A stretch of 64,000 nt of DNA from Rheinheimera sp. 4Y26 (GTDB lineage Bacteria; Pseudomonadota; Gammaproteobacteria; Enterobacterales; Alteromonadaceae). The DNA lies in contig NZ_JAOBWS010000004.1 in the NCBI RefSeq assembly GCF_025245835.1, positions 124,001 through 188,000 of the forward strand. The letters are read 5' to 3'. Position numbers and translations under genes: made by a program. This document shows positions 18,598-26,108 of the stretch, piece by piece; positions within the stretch are counted from its first letter, which is position 1, and every line of letters begins with the position of its first letter. The notes under the pieces were generated by a model. It was not told where the DNA came from and searched no databases. It worked only from the letters and a program-made list of their open reading frames with translations.

Positions 18598-18623
18598 ACA
18601 AAGGACTGAAACCAGTCCTTTGT
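18598..18623 (-). terminator. Terminator after prc
   Basis: Perfect 11-bp stem ACAAAGGACTG/CAGTCCTTTGT with a 4-base loop. On the minus strand it is followed by GTTTTTTTG. It lies 24 bases after the prc stop codon. Confidence 0.9.
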
Positions 18624-18646
18624 CGGTCGAGCGTAAAGCGGCTGAA

Positions 18647-20671
18647 CTATTTTTTCGCCAGTTTACTGCTCATGATCAGATCTGCAGTGATAAGCGCTGT
18701 CTCTTCCAGGAAAGGATCCAGTTTTTCCAGCACTTCAGGTGCGTCTTCCGCTTTTTTTACCGGAGGCAACTTTAATCTGGCCAGACGTTCATTGGTACGG
18801 GCCAGTTCACGGGCGGCCAATTCATCTTTTTTCGCGATACGTTCTTTTTCGTTCAGAGAAACAGTTTTTACATCTTTTTCTTTCTGATATTCAGCTATGT
18901 CTGCCAGCAGGAACTTAAACTCCGGCTCTTTGGCAATACGTTGCTGGTGTTTTTCCATCAGAATTGGTAAAGCCACTTTGATGTCGGTTGCACTGCTATA
19001 GCCGGCAGGTGCAATGGAGTCCCATGGCAAGGCGTTTTTCTCTTTGCTTTCGCCCCATTCAGCCGGATCTATCGGTGATGGGAAGGTGATATCAGGCACC
19101 ACACCTTTGTGCTGGGTGCTGCCACCGTTGATACGGTAAAACTTCGCAATAGTGTATTGCACACTGCCAAGCTCACCGTCGAAGGTGTCATAAATCCGGC
19201 CCAGGCCACGGTGTTGCTGCACCGTGCCTTTACCGAAAGTGTGTTCACCCACAATCACAGCACGACCATAATCCTGCAGCGCAGCGGCAAAAATTTCCGA
19301 CGCTGAAGCACTATAACGGTCCACCATCACGGTAAGCGGGCCTTCGTAAAATACACTGGCGTCGGTATCGTCATTTTGGGTAATGCGACCGTTACCTTCA
19401 CGAATTTGCACCACCGGGCCTTTATCAATAAACAGACCCGTCAGCGTAATGGCTTCAGGTAATGAACCACCGCCGTTGCCACGTAAATCAACAATAATAC
19501 CTTCGACTTTCTGCTCTTTGAGTGCAGCCAGCTCTTTGCGCACATCTTCTGTCAGGTTGTTGTAAAAACTCGGGATATTAATCACACCGATGTTTTTGCC
19601 ATTCTGATGCAGCATCGACTTAAATACTTCGCCTTTGGCTGCTCTGTCTTCCAGACGGATCTTATCGCGGATAATTTCGATTTGTTGTGGCGTCGCCCCT
19701 GCCGTATCGCTGGCCGCCATCACCTGCAAACGGACTTTCGAGCCTTTAGGGCCTTTGATTAGGTCTACCACATCATCCAGACGCCAGCCGACCACATCAA
19801 CAAAATCTTCATTGCCCTGTGCCACGCCAACAATACGGTCTTTTGGTTTCAGCTTTTTGGTTAAATCAGCCGGACCACCGGGCACCAGACTGGCAATGGT
19901 GGTGTAGTCATCGTCCAGCTGCAACACAGCACCAATACCTTCAAGGCTCAGGTTCATTTCCTGCTGGAAACGGTCAGCGTTACGTGGGGACAAATAAGAA
20001 GTGTGAGCTTCGATACTACGGGCATAAGAGTTCAGGACCAGCTGAAATACATCTTCACTTTCCGTTTGTGCCAGCCGTTTTTTTGCGCTCTTATAACGTT
20101 TTAATAAGATGTCTTTGATTTCAGTCTCGTTTTTACCAGCTAACTTCAGGTTTAACGCATCAAATTTTACCCGCTGACGCCATAACTCGTTGAGCTGCGC
20201 CATGTCCGCAGGCCAGGGAGCGCCTTCCCTTTCATATTCGTATTGATCGGCAGTGGTAAAATCGAAGGGCTTGTCCAGCAAAGAAATTGCGTAATCAAAA
20301 CGTTCAGCACGACGTTGCAGACTCAGGTTAAACATCTGATAGGCAAAATCAAACTGGCCTTTTTGAATGGCATCGTCAAACTGAAACTTGTATTGGGCAA
20401 AACCGTCAATGTCACTTTTGAGCATCACGTTGTGGAAATAATCCAGACTATCCAGATAGCGTTCAAACACTTTGGCTGATAACTCGTCGTCAATCTGCAC
20501 CTGCAGATAATGACCACGGGTAAAAATTGCCGCAACCCTTTTACTGGCGGTGAAATGCTGGTCCAACTGCGCCAGCTTTGGCATCACCACAGTATCGGAA
20601 TTTACCGCTGCCAGTACCGTACTGCCTGAGATCAGCAGCAATGCTGCCGCTATACCGGATAATCTTTTCAT
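18647..20671 (-). CDS. prc: Tail-specific (C-terminal processing) periplasmic protease
   Basis: This 674-residue protein compares with 682 for E. coli Prc/Tsp. It has a signal peptide (MKRLSGIAAALLLISGSTVLA) and a helical N-terminal domain. A PDZ domain follows around residues 235-325 (LSLEGIGAVLQLDDDYTTIASLVPGGPA). The S41 protease core comes next, with the catalytic Ser in RYSASASE near residue 454 and the Lys in HTFGKGT near 481. A helical C-terminal domain ends the protein. Prc trims the C termini of periplasmic proteins, including penicillin-binding protein 3 and murein hydrolases in E. coli. It follows proQ by 16 bases, the same order as in E. coli. Confidence 0.97.
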   Translation of the reverse strand: MKRLSGIAAALLLISGSTVLAAVNSDTVVMPKLAQLDQHFTASKRVAAIFTRGHYLQVQIDDELSAKVFERYLDSLDYFHNVMLKSDIDGFAQYKFQFDDAIQKGQFDFAYQMFNLSLQRRAERFDYAISLLDKPFDFTTADQYEYEREGAPWPADMAQLNELWRQRVKFDALNLKLAGKNETEIKDILLKRYKSAKKRLAQTESEDVFQLVLNSYARSIEAHTSYLSPRNADRFQQEMNLSLEGIGAVLQLDDDYTTIASLVPGGPADLTKKLKPKDRIVGVAQGNEDFVDVVGWRLDDVVDLIKGPKGSKVRLQVMAASDTAGATPQQIEIIRDKIRLEDRAAKGEVFKSMLHQNGKNIGVINIPSFYNNLTEDVRKELAALKEQKVEGIIVDLRGNGGGSLPEAITLTGLFIDKGPVVQIREGNGRITQNDDTDASVFYEGPLTVMVDRYSASASEIFAAALQDYGRAVIVGEHTFGKGTVQQHRGLGRIYDTFDGELGSVQYTIAKFYRINGGSTQHKGVVPDITFPSPIDPAEWGESKEKNALPWDSIAPAGYSSATDIKVALPILMEKHQQRIAKEPEFKFLLADIAEYQKEKDVKTVSLNEKERIAKKDELAARELARTNERLARLKLPPVKKAEDAPEVLEKLDPFLEETALITADLIMSSKLAKK

Positions 20672-20687
20672 CTGAGACTCTGCGTTG

Positions 20688-21410
20688 TTAAGCCTGATAC
20701 AAACTGCCGCTATGCGTTTTGACCACCATACCAGAGGCTAACTGCACTACGACGTCCTGTTTAACCACTTCGACTACGGTAGCTGGCATTGGGTTCTGTC
20801 CTAGTTTGACTAAAACTTTAGCGCCCACCACCAACTTATCTGTCGCAACGGCCTGCAATTCTTTTTCAGCAGCCGGGGCTGGCTGAGCTTTCGGCCGTGG
20901 TTCTTTCAGAGTAGAACTTTTTGCTGCTGCAGCGGCAGACTTTGTTGCCGGTTTTTTGTAACCAGTTTTGTCAGTTTTACGCTCAGCACCGGCAACAGCA
21001 GCTGCTTTTGGTTTTTGCGCCTGCTGTTTGGCTTTTTGTTCAGCAATTTTTGCTTTACGAACTTCAGCTGCTTTTGCTTTGCTTTCAGTCAGGGTTTTTA
21101 ATGCATGTTCAGCTTGCTGCTGGTCAATCAGCTCGCCCGCTGTGCCATCCAGATCGACCCTGGCCACCCCTTCTTTCACTGCGTCCAGATAACGCCAGCT
21201 GGAGGTGTAGACGCGCAGCGCCTGACGCAACTGAGTTTTGCTCAGCTGCGGATTGTCTTTTAAACGTTCAACCAAATCCTGGAAGATACCGATTTTCAGC
21301 GGTTTCGCTTCACCAGTCAGCGTGAAACACAGTGGAAACTGTTCACTTAATAAGGCTACGATTTCTTTCACGTTGTGTGGTTTAACTTGCGGTTCGACTT
21401 GGCTGGTCAT
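20688..21410 (-). CDS. proQ: RNA chaperone ProQ
   Basis: This 240-residue protein has three parts. The N-terminal FinO/ProQ RNA-binding domain (about 10-125) shows FPLCFT..GEAKPLKIGIFQDL and LRQALRVYTSSWRYL. A Lys/Ala-rich basic linker covers about 125-190. The C-terminal Tudor-like domain (about 190-240) shows GAKVLVKLGQNPMPATVVEV. ProQ binds structured small RNAs and mRNA 3' ends and affects many transcripts. It begins four bases after the stop codon of a small acidic protein gene and ends 16 bases before prc, so it sits in an msrC-acidic ORF-proQ-prc operon. Confidence 0.96.
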   Translation of the reverse strand: MTSQVEPQVKPHNVKEIVALLSEQFPLCFTLTGEAKPLKIGIFQDLVERLKDNPQLSKTQLRQALRVYTSSWRYLDAVKEGVARVDLDGTAGELIDQQQAEHALKTLTESKAKAAEVRKAKIAEQKAKQQAQKPKAAAVAGAERKTDKTGYKKPATKSAAAAAKSSTLKEPRPKAQPAPAAEKELQAVATDKLVVGAKVLVKLGQNPMPATVVEVVKQDVVVQLASGMVVKTHSGSLYQA

Positions 21411-21413
21411 GCA

Positions 21414-21758
21414 TTAATACTCTTCATCTTCTTCGTCATCTACATCGGTATCGCTGTCGTCATCGTCAGCATCATCTTCATCGAGGGCTTTATCCAGAAC
21501 TTTTCTGGTGTGAGCCAAAGCCCAGTCGATTAATTCGTATTCGTCGGCTTCAATCAGCACCAGACTGCCACGCAGCTGGTCCCAGATATCACGCATCAGT
21601 TTGTCTATCAGTGCAACTTCAGTGTCATCGGGAATTTGTTGCCATACCGCATGGTATATAGCATTGATCCGGTCTGCAACCAACTCTTCATCACCTTCCC
21701 AGTCGCCGACATCGCCAACGCCGAACAGGTAATCATGGATTGAAACCAAATCCTTCAT
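21414..21758 (-). CDS. Small acidic protein of unknown function, coupled to msrC and proQ
   Basis: I do not recognise this 114-residue protein. Residues 1-90 look like a compact helical domain rich in Trp and Asp/Glu (YLFGVGDVGDWEGDEEL, ..RDIWDQLRGSLVLI). The last ~25 residues are almost entirely Asp and Glu. There is no signal peptide or membrane segment. The start overlaps the msrC stop as ATGA, and the stop is four bases before proQ, so it is translated within this operon. The acidic tail is opposite in charge to the basic linker of ProQ. An interaction is conceivable but unproven. Confidence 0.75.
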   Translation of the reverse strand: MKDLVSIHDYLFGVGDVGDWEGDEELVADRINAIYHAVWQQIPDDTEVALIDKLMRDIWDQLRGSLVLIEADEYELIDWALAHTRKVLDKALDEDDADDDDSDTDVDDEEDEEY

Positions 21759-22228
21759 AAAGTTTGTTCCAACCGATCTTCAAAAACAGCCACCAGCGCT
21801 GCCAATCCTTGTTGATCGGCGTCATCAAAACGGGCAAGCGATGGGCTGTCGATATCCAGAACAGCGATGATTTCATCGCGCAGTCTGACCGGCAACACGA
21901 TTTCTGAATTGCTGGCTGCGTCACAGGCAATATGGCCAGGGAACTCGTGCACATCTTTCACCAGCTGGATTTCGCCTGTTGCCACTGCAGTACCACAAAC
22001 GCCTTTGCCGACAGGAATGCGGACACAAGCAGGTTTACCCTGGAATGGGCCTAACACCAATTCACCTTGTCTTAAAATGTAAAAGCCTGACCAGTTCAGA
22101 TCAGGCATTTCATTAAATAACAAAGCGCTCAGGTTGGCCATATTGGCAATCAGGTCGGTTTCATCTGCGATCAGCGCCTGTGCCTGCGCTGTTAATGTGC
22201 GGTAAAAGTCTAATTTTTCAGCAAACAT
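21755..22228 (-). CDS. msrC: Free methionine-(R)-sulfoxide reductase (GAF type)
   Basis: This 157-residue GAF-domain enzyme matches E. coli MsrC (YebR, 165 residues). It reduces free Met-R-sulfoxide using thioredoxin. The three cysteines expected for catalysis are present: two in CVRIPVGKGVCG and one in HIACDAAS. The Trp-Ser-Gly-Phe-Tyr stretch (NWSGFYIL) is also typical of the family. It is the first gene of the operon leading to proQ and prc, and its stop codon overlaps the next start. In E. coli msrC also lies directly upstream of proQ. Confidence 0.95.
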   Translation of the reverse strand: MFAEKLDFYRTLTAQAQALIADETDLIANMANLSALLFNEMPDLNWSGFYILRQGELVLGPFQGKPACVRIPVGKGVCGTAVATGEIQLVKDVHEFPGHIACDAASNSEIVLPVRLRDEIIAVLDIDSPSLARFDDADQQGLAALVAVFEDRLEQTL

Positions 22229-22310
22229 GGGTGTTCAGTATCTGACTATCACAAAGGCCACTACCTTACTTGGTTTGGCTTTAAATTTAAACCTTTAGCC
22301 AGAACATTTA

Positions 22311-22979
22311 TCAGGGCTTTGCCAGTTCAAACTGTATTGACAGCTCAGCACGTACCTGATTATTACCAAATTGCACTGTATCAGAGGCCATCATTGCCAT
22401 TTTATGCATGGGCGCCGGTGAAGCGCCCTGCTCCTGAATTTGATGTACCTGCTTGATCTTCCGTCCGCTTAATCTGGCCAACTGCTGCGCTTTTTGCTCA
22501 GCATCGGCGTAAGCCAGTTGCAGCGCCTGCTGATACAAAGGTGCAGGTTCAGAGACAACAAGCTCAGCCGGCGCCAGTTGTGTAATGCCAAGTGCAGCGG
22601 CCTGCTCTAATAACGCCGGATATTTGCTTAAGTCACGCACCTGTACCGTCAGCTCGCGTTCAACCCGGTACATCTCAACCGCCTTTTGATCCTGCTGATA
22701 TTCAGGGTAGATACGCAGCGGTGCATTATTAATGTCGCTGCTGGCAACACCCAGTTGTTGCACCATAGCGGTCAGTTGCGCAATTTTAGCGTCAACTTCT
22801 GTTTTGGCTTTACTCACCGACGTTTGCCTGCTGCCCACTGTCATTTGCAGTCTGGCCCTGTCCGGCGCCGCTTGTACAACACCCGAGCCCTGCACTGAGA
22901 TGAGCGCTATTTGTTCCTGAGCCAGTGCCTGAGTGCTCAATAGCAGCGTCAACATGGTCAGAGGCAATATCATTTTCAT
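22311..22979 (-). CDS. SIMPL-domain (DUF541) exported protein, YggE-like
   Basis: The protein is 222 residues from the ATG at 22979, which has AAGGA eight bases upstream; an upstream in-frame ATG lacks these features. It opens with a signal peptide (MKMILPLTMLTLLLSTQALAQ) followed by a SIMPL domain. Typical segments are ISVQGSGVVQAAPDRARLQMTV near the mature N terminus, and LQLAYADAEQKAQQLARLSGRKIKQVHQI. The family is periplasmic, and E. coli YggE is linked to tolerance of oxidative stress. It appears to be a single gene between a short gap after msrC and a hairpin near the M1 peptidase gene. Confidence 0.9.
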   Translation of the reverse strand: MKMILPLTMLTLLLSTQALAQEQIALISVQGSGVVQAAPDRARLQMTVGSRQTSVSKAKTEVDAKIAQLTAMVQQLGVASSDINNAPLRIYPEYQQDQKAVEMYRVERELTVQVRDLSKYPALLEQAAALGITQLAPAELVVSEPAPLYQQALQLAYADAEQKAQQLARLSGRKIKQVHQIQEQGASPAPMHKMAMMASDTVQFGNNQVRAELSIQFELAKP

Positions 22980-23062
22980 TGATGTGTTCCTTTTGTGGTG
23001 TTTATGCAATCTTTCGCCAAAACATAAGCCTGCCAGCTGCCGATGAACTCTGGCTGAAATAT

Positions 23063-23090
23063 CAGAGCCGCCATGTTAATGGCGGCTCTG
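23063..23090 (-). terminator. Terminator-like hairpin after the secreted M1 peptidase gene
   Basis: Perfect 12-bp GC-rich stem CAGAGCCGCCAT/ATGGCGGCTCTG with a 4-base loop, 40 bases after the stop codon. The following minus-strand sequence, ATATTTC, is only moderately T-rich, so termination may be weak. Confidence 0.55.
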
Positions 23091-23129
23091 AATAGAAACT
23101 GTTAAATGATGTTGCCGGTCGCTTTGGGG

Positions 23130-24977
23130 TTATTGCACGATTTTATCGACCTGCGCCTGGGTCAGCGGGTGATAACCCGGCCGTGCCTGTTGATAAACCT
23201 GTTTGGCAAAATCCTGCCAGTGTGGATTATGTGCCAGTGCCCGATACAGCGGCACCACAAACTTGGAACGCCCTACTTTTAATAAAAACTGCCGTAACGG
23301 CTGTTTTAAGGCTTCGTAATTGAGTGGCACCGCAAGCCGGCTCCATGCCACAAATAATTCCGCATTCTGGCTTTGACTAAAGCCAAATTGCTGATCAAGG
23401 TTGATTAGCTGTTGTCCCGACAACTGACGCGGTAACTTATCCAGTAAGTGCAGCCACTGGTGTACTGTCCACTGGCTTGTTTGCCACTGGGGTGTGCCGG
23501 CAACAAAAAGCGCAAGCTGCTTTTCTACGTCGCTAAAGGCATCGGATGGCCGTTTTGGATAAGTGTCCGGCAAGCCACCCTGAAATACCCATTGCTCAAC
23601 TTCGGCCTTAGACACCACTTGCGGGTATTTATCTAACAGATTGGTTTGTAAAAACTGTAAAAACCGCGCTGTATCCATCGACCGAAAAGCAAAAGTTTTA
23701 AAATATAAAGACACAAACTGATCAAACCGCTCGCGGCCAAAGCGTTGTTCCAGAAAACTTAAAAACAGCTGACCTTTGACATAAGCGACAGGGCTAAATG
23801 CTTCATCCGGGTCGCGGCCCTGGAGCTTGAGCTTTAATGCCTGATCGGCTTGTGTTAAATCCGGCATAGTGCGGGTTAATTCGGCCACACTCAGGCTGTA
23901 TTCCATATCGGCGCGGCCTTTGCCGTACACTTCCGCCATGAGTCTGTTTTCAAAAAAGTTGGTAAAACCTTCGTTTAACCACAAATCTTCCCAGTTGCTG
24001 TTGGTGATTAAATTACCCGACCAGGAATGCGCCAGCTCGTGGGCTATCAGACTGACCAGACTTTTATCGCCGGTGATCACTGTAGGGGTAATAAAAGACA
24101 AACGTGGATTTTCCATGCCACCAAAGGGAAAACTGGCCGGCAAAATTAATAAATCATAACGGCCCCATGGATACTGACCATATAGCTTAGACGCCACATC
24201 CATCATGGCCTGAGTGTCGGCAAACTCATTCACTGCTTTTTTCAGCCAGGTTTTTTCGGCATAAACGCCGGTTTGCGCTGACATGCTCTGAAAGTGCAAA
24301 TCGCCTACAGCTAAAGCCAGCAGATAGGACGGCACAGGTTGTGGCATGTCAAAGTGATAATCGCCGTCACGTTCGGTATTTTTGCTGTTATCAGCACTCA
24401 TTACTGCCAATAATTGTTTTGGGGTGCGGATGCGCGCCTGGTAACTCACCCTGACCGCCGGCGTGTCCTGCAGTGGGATCCAGCTTCTGGCATGAATTGC
24501 CTGAGATTGGCTAAACAAAAACGGCTGCTGTTTTTCACTGGTTTGCGCCGGGCTTAACCACTGCAAACCGCTGCTATCTGCTGTAGTGTGATAATACACC
24601 CGTACTTTCTGACTGCCTGGTGATAGCTGAATACTCAGGCTTTGGCCCAGAATGCCGGCCGCTTCGCCTAACTGAAAATAAGCGCTCGCCCACTGCCCGT
24701 CAGCTTTTTGCTGTAATACTTTTTCAATGACCAGAGCGCGACTATCAAGTACGAGGGTGTTGGCATCCTGCTGCTGTCGTTTCAGTTGATGTTCAACAAA
24801 ACCACGCAGTTCAGACTTGTCAAAATCGACAGTAACATCCAATAACAGATGGCGGGAGCTGATTTGTTCAGGATTGGAAAAACTATGCTGGTCGCGCACC
24901 TGCGCCTGTAACTGTGCGCTGAAACTCACTGCCATCAACAGCAGGAAAAAATGAAACAGATAAAACATTTGTGGCAT
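23130..24977 (-). CDS. Exported M1-family metallopeptidase (LTA4 hydrolase/aminopeptidase B-like)
   Basis: The protein is 615 residues from the ATG at 24977, preceded by a strong GGAGG. The N terminus (MPQMFYLFHFFLLLMAVSFSAQLQAQ) is a signal peptide. The substrate motif FPFGGMENPRL is near residue 287. The zinc site HELAHSW begins near 314, with the third ligand in LWLNEGFTNFFE. Motifs and size resemble leukotriene-A4-hydrolase-type M1 enzymes rather than PepN. It should act on peptides in the periplasm or outside the cell. Its start codon and part of its ribosome-binding site lie in a 10-bp hairpin, described separately. Confidence 0.92.
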   Translation of the reverse strand: MPQMFYLFHFFLLLMAVSFSAQLQAQVRDQHSFSNPEQISSRHLLLDVTVDFDKSELRGFVEHQLKRQQQDANTLVLDSRALVIEKVLQQKADGQWASAYFQLGEAAGILGQSLSIQLSPGSQKVRVYYHTTADSSGLQWLSPAQTSEKQQPFLFSQSQAIHARSWIPLQDTPAVRVSYQARIRTPKQLLAVMSADNSKNTERDGDYHFDMPQPVPSYLLALAVGDLHFQSMSAQTGVYAEKTWLKKAVNEFADTQAMMDVASKLYGQYPWGRYDLLILPASFPFGGMENPRLSFITPTVITGDKSLVSLIAHELAHSWSGNLITNSNWEDLWLNEGFTNFFENRLMAEVYGKGRADMEYSLSVAELTRTMPDLTQADQALKLKLQGRDPDEAFSPVAYVKGQLFLSFLEQRFGRERFDQFVSLYFKTFAFRSMDTARFLQFLQTNLLDKYPQVVSKAEVEQWVFQGGLPDTYPKRPSDAFSDVEKQLALFVAGTPQWQTSQWTVHQWLHLLDKLPRQLSGQQLINLDQQFGFSQSQNAELFVAWSRLAVPLNYEALKQPLRQFLLKVGRSKFVVPLYRALAHNPHWQDFAKQVYQQARPGYHPLTQAQVDKIVQ

Positions 24978-25004
24978 AACGGCCTCCGAAGTTAAGGCCG
25001 TTAT
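24976..25004 (-). promoter_or_regulatory. Hairpin covering the ribosome-binding site and start codon of the M1 peptidase gene
   Basis: Perfect 10-bp inverted repeat ATAACGGCCT/AGGCCGTTAT (24995-25004 with 24976-24985) with a 9-base loop. In the minus-strand mRNA the GGAGG site straddles loop and 3' arm, and the A and U of the AUG are the last two paired bases. Folding would block ribosome access. It could also be a DNA operator. No T tract follows, so it is not a terminator. Confidence 0.6.
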
Positions 25005-25107
25005 CATAGGCGCAGCGCCAAATGAAAAAAAGCAGTTAAATGCTGTCAGAATAAAAACAACCTGTGTATTCAAGGTTTTTGCTGATTATTGAAGTCTTCA
25101 ATACGAC

Positions 25108-26001
25108 TTAATACAGCCTGACACAATTGCGGCCATTGGCTTTAGCCTGATACAAAGCGTGATCGGCAGCAGCAACCAGTTCATCCAGCGATTGTAAAGA
25201 CAAGGAAAATCCGGCAATGCCGATACTGCTGGTCACTTGCTGGCCGGCAAGTTGCTCCGGATACCAGAGTGCAATTTTTTCGCGGATCCGCTCGGCAAGC
25301 GCCAGCGCAGATACCGCACTGGTGTCCGGCAACACTGCAATAAACTCTTCACCACCCAGACGCCCTAACTCATCCGGCTTACGCAACTCCGCGTTCACTC
25401 TGTCGACAAAACCACTTAAAATACAGTCACCTACGGCATGGCCAAAGGTGTCATTCACCTGCTTAAAATGGTCTAAATCAAAAACCAGCACCGCCAGATC
25501 CTGCTGGTATCTGCGGGCTTTTTTCAGATAAAGCCCGGCAATTTCCAGAATTTTTCGTCTGTTGTAGCACTCGGTCAGCACGTCATGATCAGCCATACTT
25601 TGTAACTGACGCTGTAAATCTTTGATTTTGCTAATGTCGGCTGCCACAAGACCAGTGGCAAATAATTTGCCTTCGGTGGAATAAATCGGGAATTTAATCG
25701 ATAAAAAATCACGGTCTATACCGTCCACCGGCACCACTTCTTCCACACTGATTGGGGTATTGCTTTGTTGTGCCAAAAGATCGGCACGCCTGAACTGAGC
25801 TGCGGTTTCGGCCGGGAATAACTCACTGTCTTTGCGACCAACAAAGTCGCTGACCGGCCGCTGAAACAGCCGGCCGTATTGTTGGTTCACATACAGATAT
25901 TCGCCATCCAGTGATTTGGCACCAATCACAGCCCCCGAGTTATCGGCGATAGCTTTAAAAATTTGCAGTTGTTGTGCTGACCAATCTTTTTCGTCACTCA
26001 T
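25108..26001 (-). CDS. Diguanylate cyclase with N-terminal PAS domain
   Basis: The protein is 297 residues from the ATG at 26001; the frame continues to a TTG at 26013. A PAS domain (about 10-125: IFKAIADNSGAVIGAKSLDGEYLYVN, FVGRKDSELFP) is joined by a short helix to a GGDEF domain (about 135-297). The active-site loop is GGEEF near residue 217. The product-inhibition site RKPD stands five residues before it. FDLDHFKQVNDTFGHAVGD is the usual metal/substrate region. It should make c-di-GMP with feedback control, with the PAS domain sensing a cytosolic signal. No membrane segment is present. The next gene upstream, the kinase, is 107 bases away on the same strand. Confidence 0.95.
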   Translation of the reverse strand: MSDEKDWSAQQLQIFKAIADNSGAVIGAKSLDGEYLYVNQQYGRLFQRPVSDFVGRKDSELFPAETAAQFRRADLLAQQSNTPISVEEVVPVDGIDRDFLSIKFPIYSTEGKLFATGLVAADISKIKDLQRQLQSMADHDVLTECYNRRKILEIAGLYLKKARRYQQDLAVLVFDLDHFKQVNDTFGHAVGDCILSGFVDRVNAELRKPDELGRLGGEEFIAVLPDTSAVSALALAERIREKIALWYPEQLAGQQVTSSIGIAGFSLSLQSLDELVAAADHALYQAKANGRNCVRLY

Positions 26002-26108
26002 AGCGATAACCAAAGTCCGTTATGGTTGCCCGCAAAAGCAGGTTATACCTCAAGTCAAAGGTAGCAGAGGCCAGAGAGGCCGGTGAAAAATATTACGAAA
26101 ATCTGATA

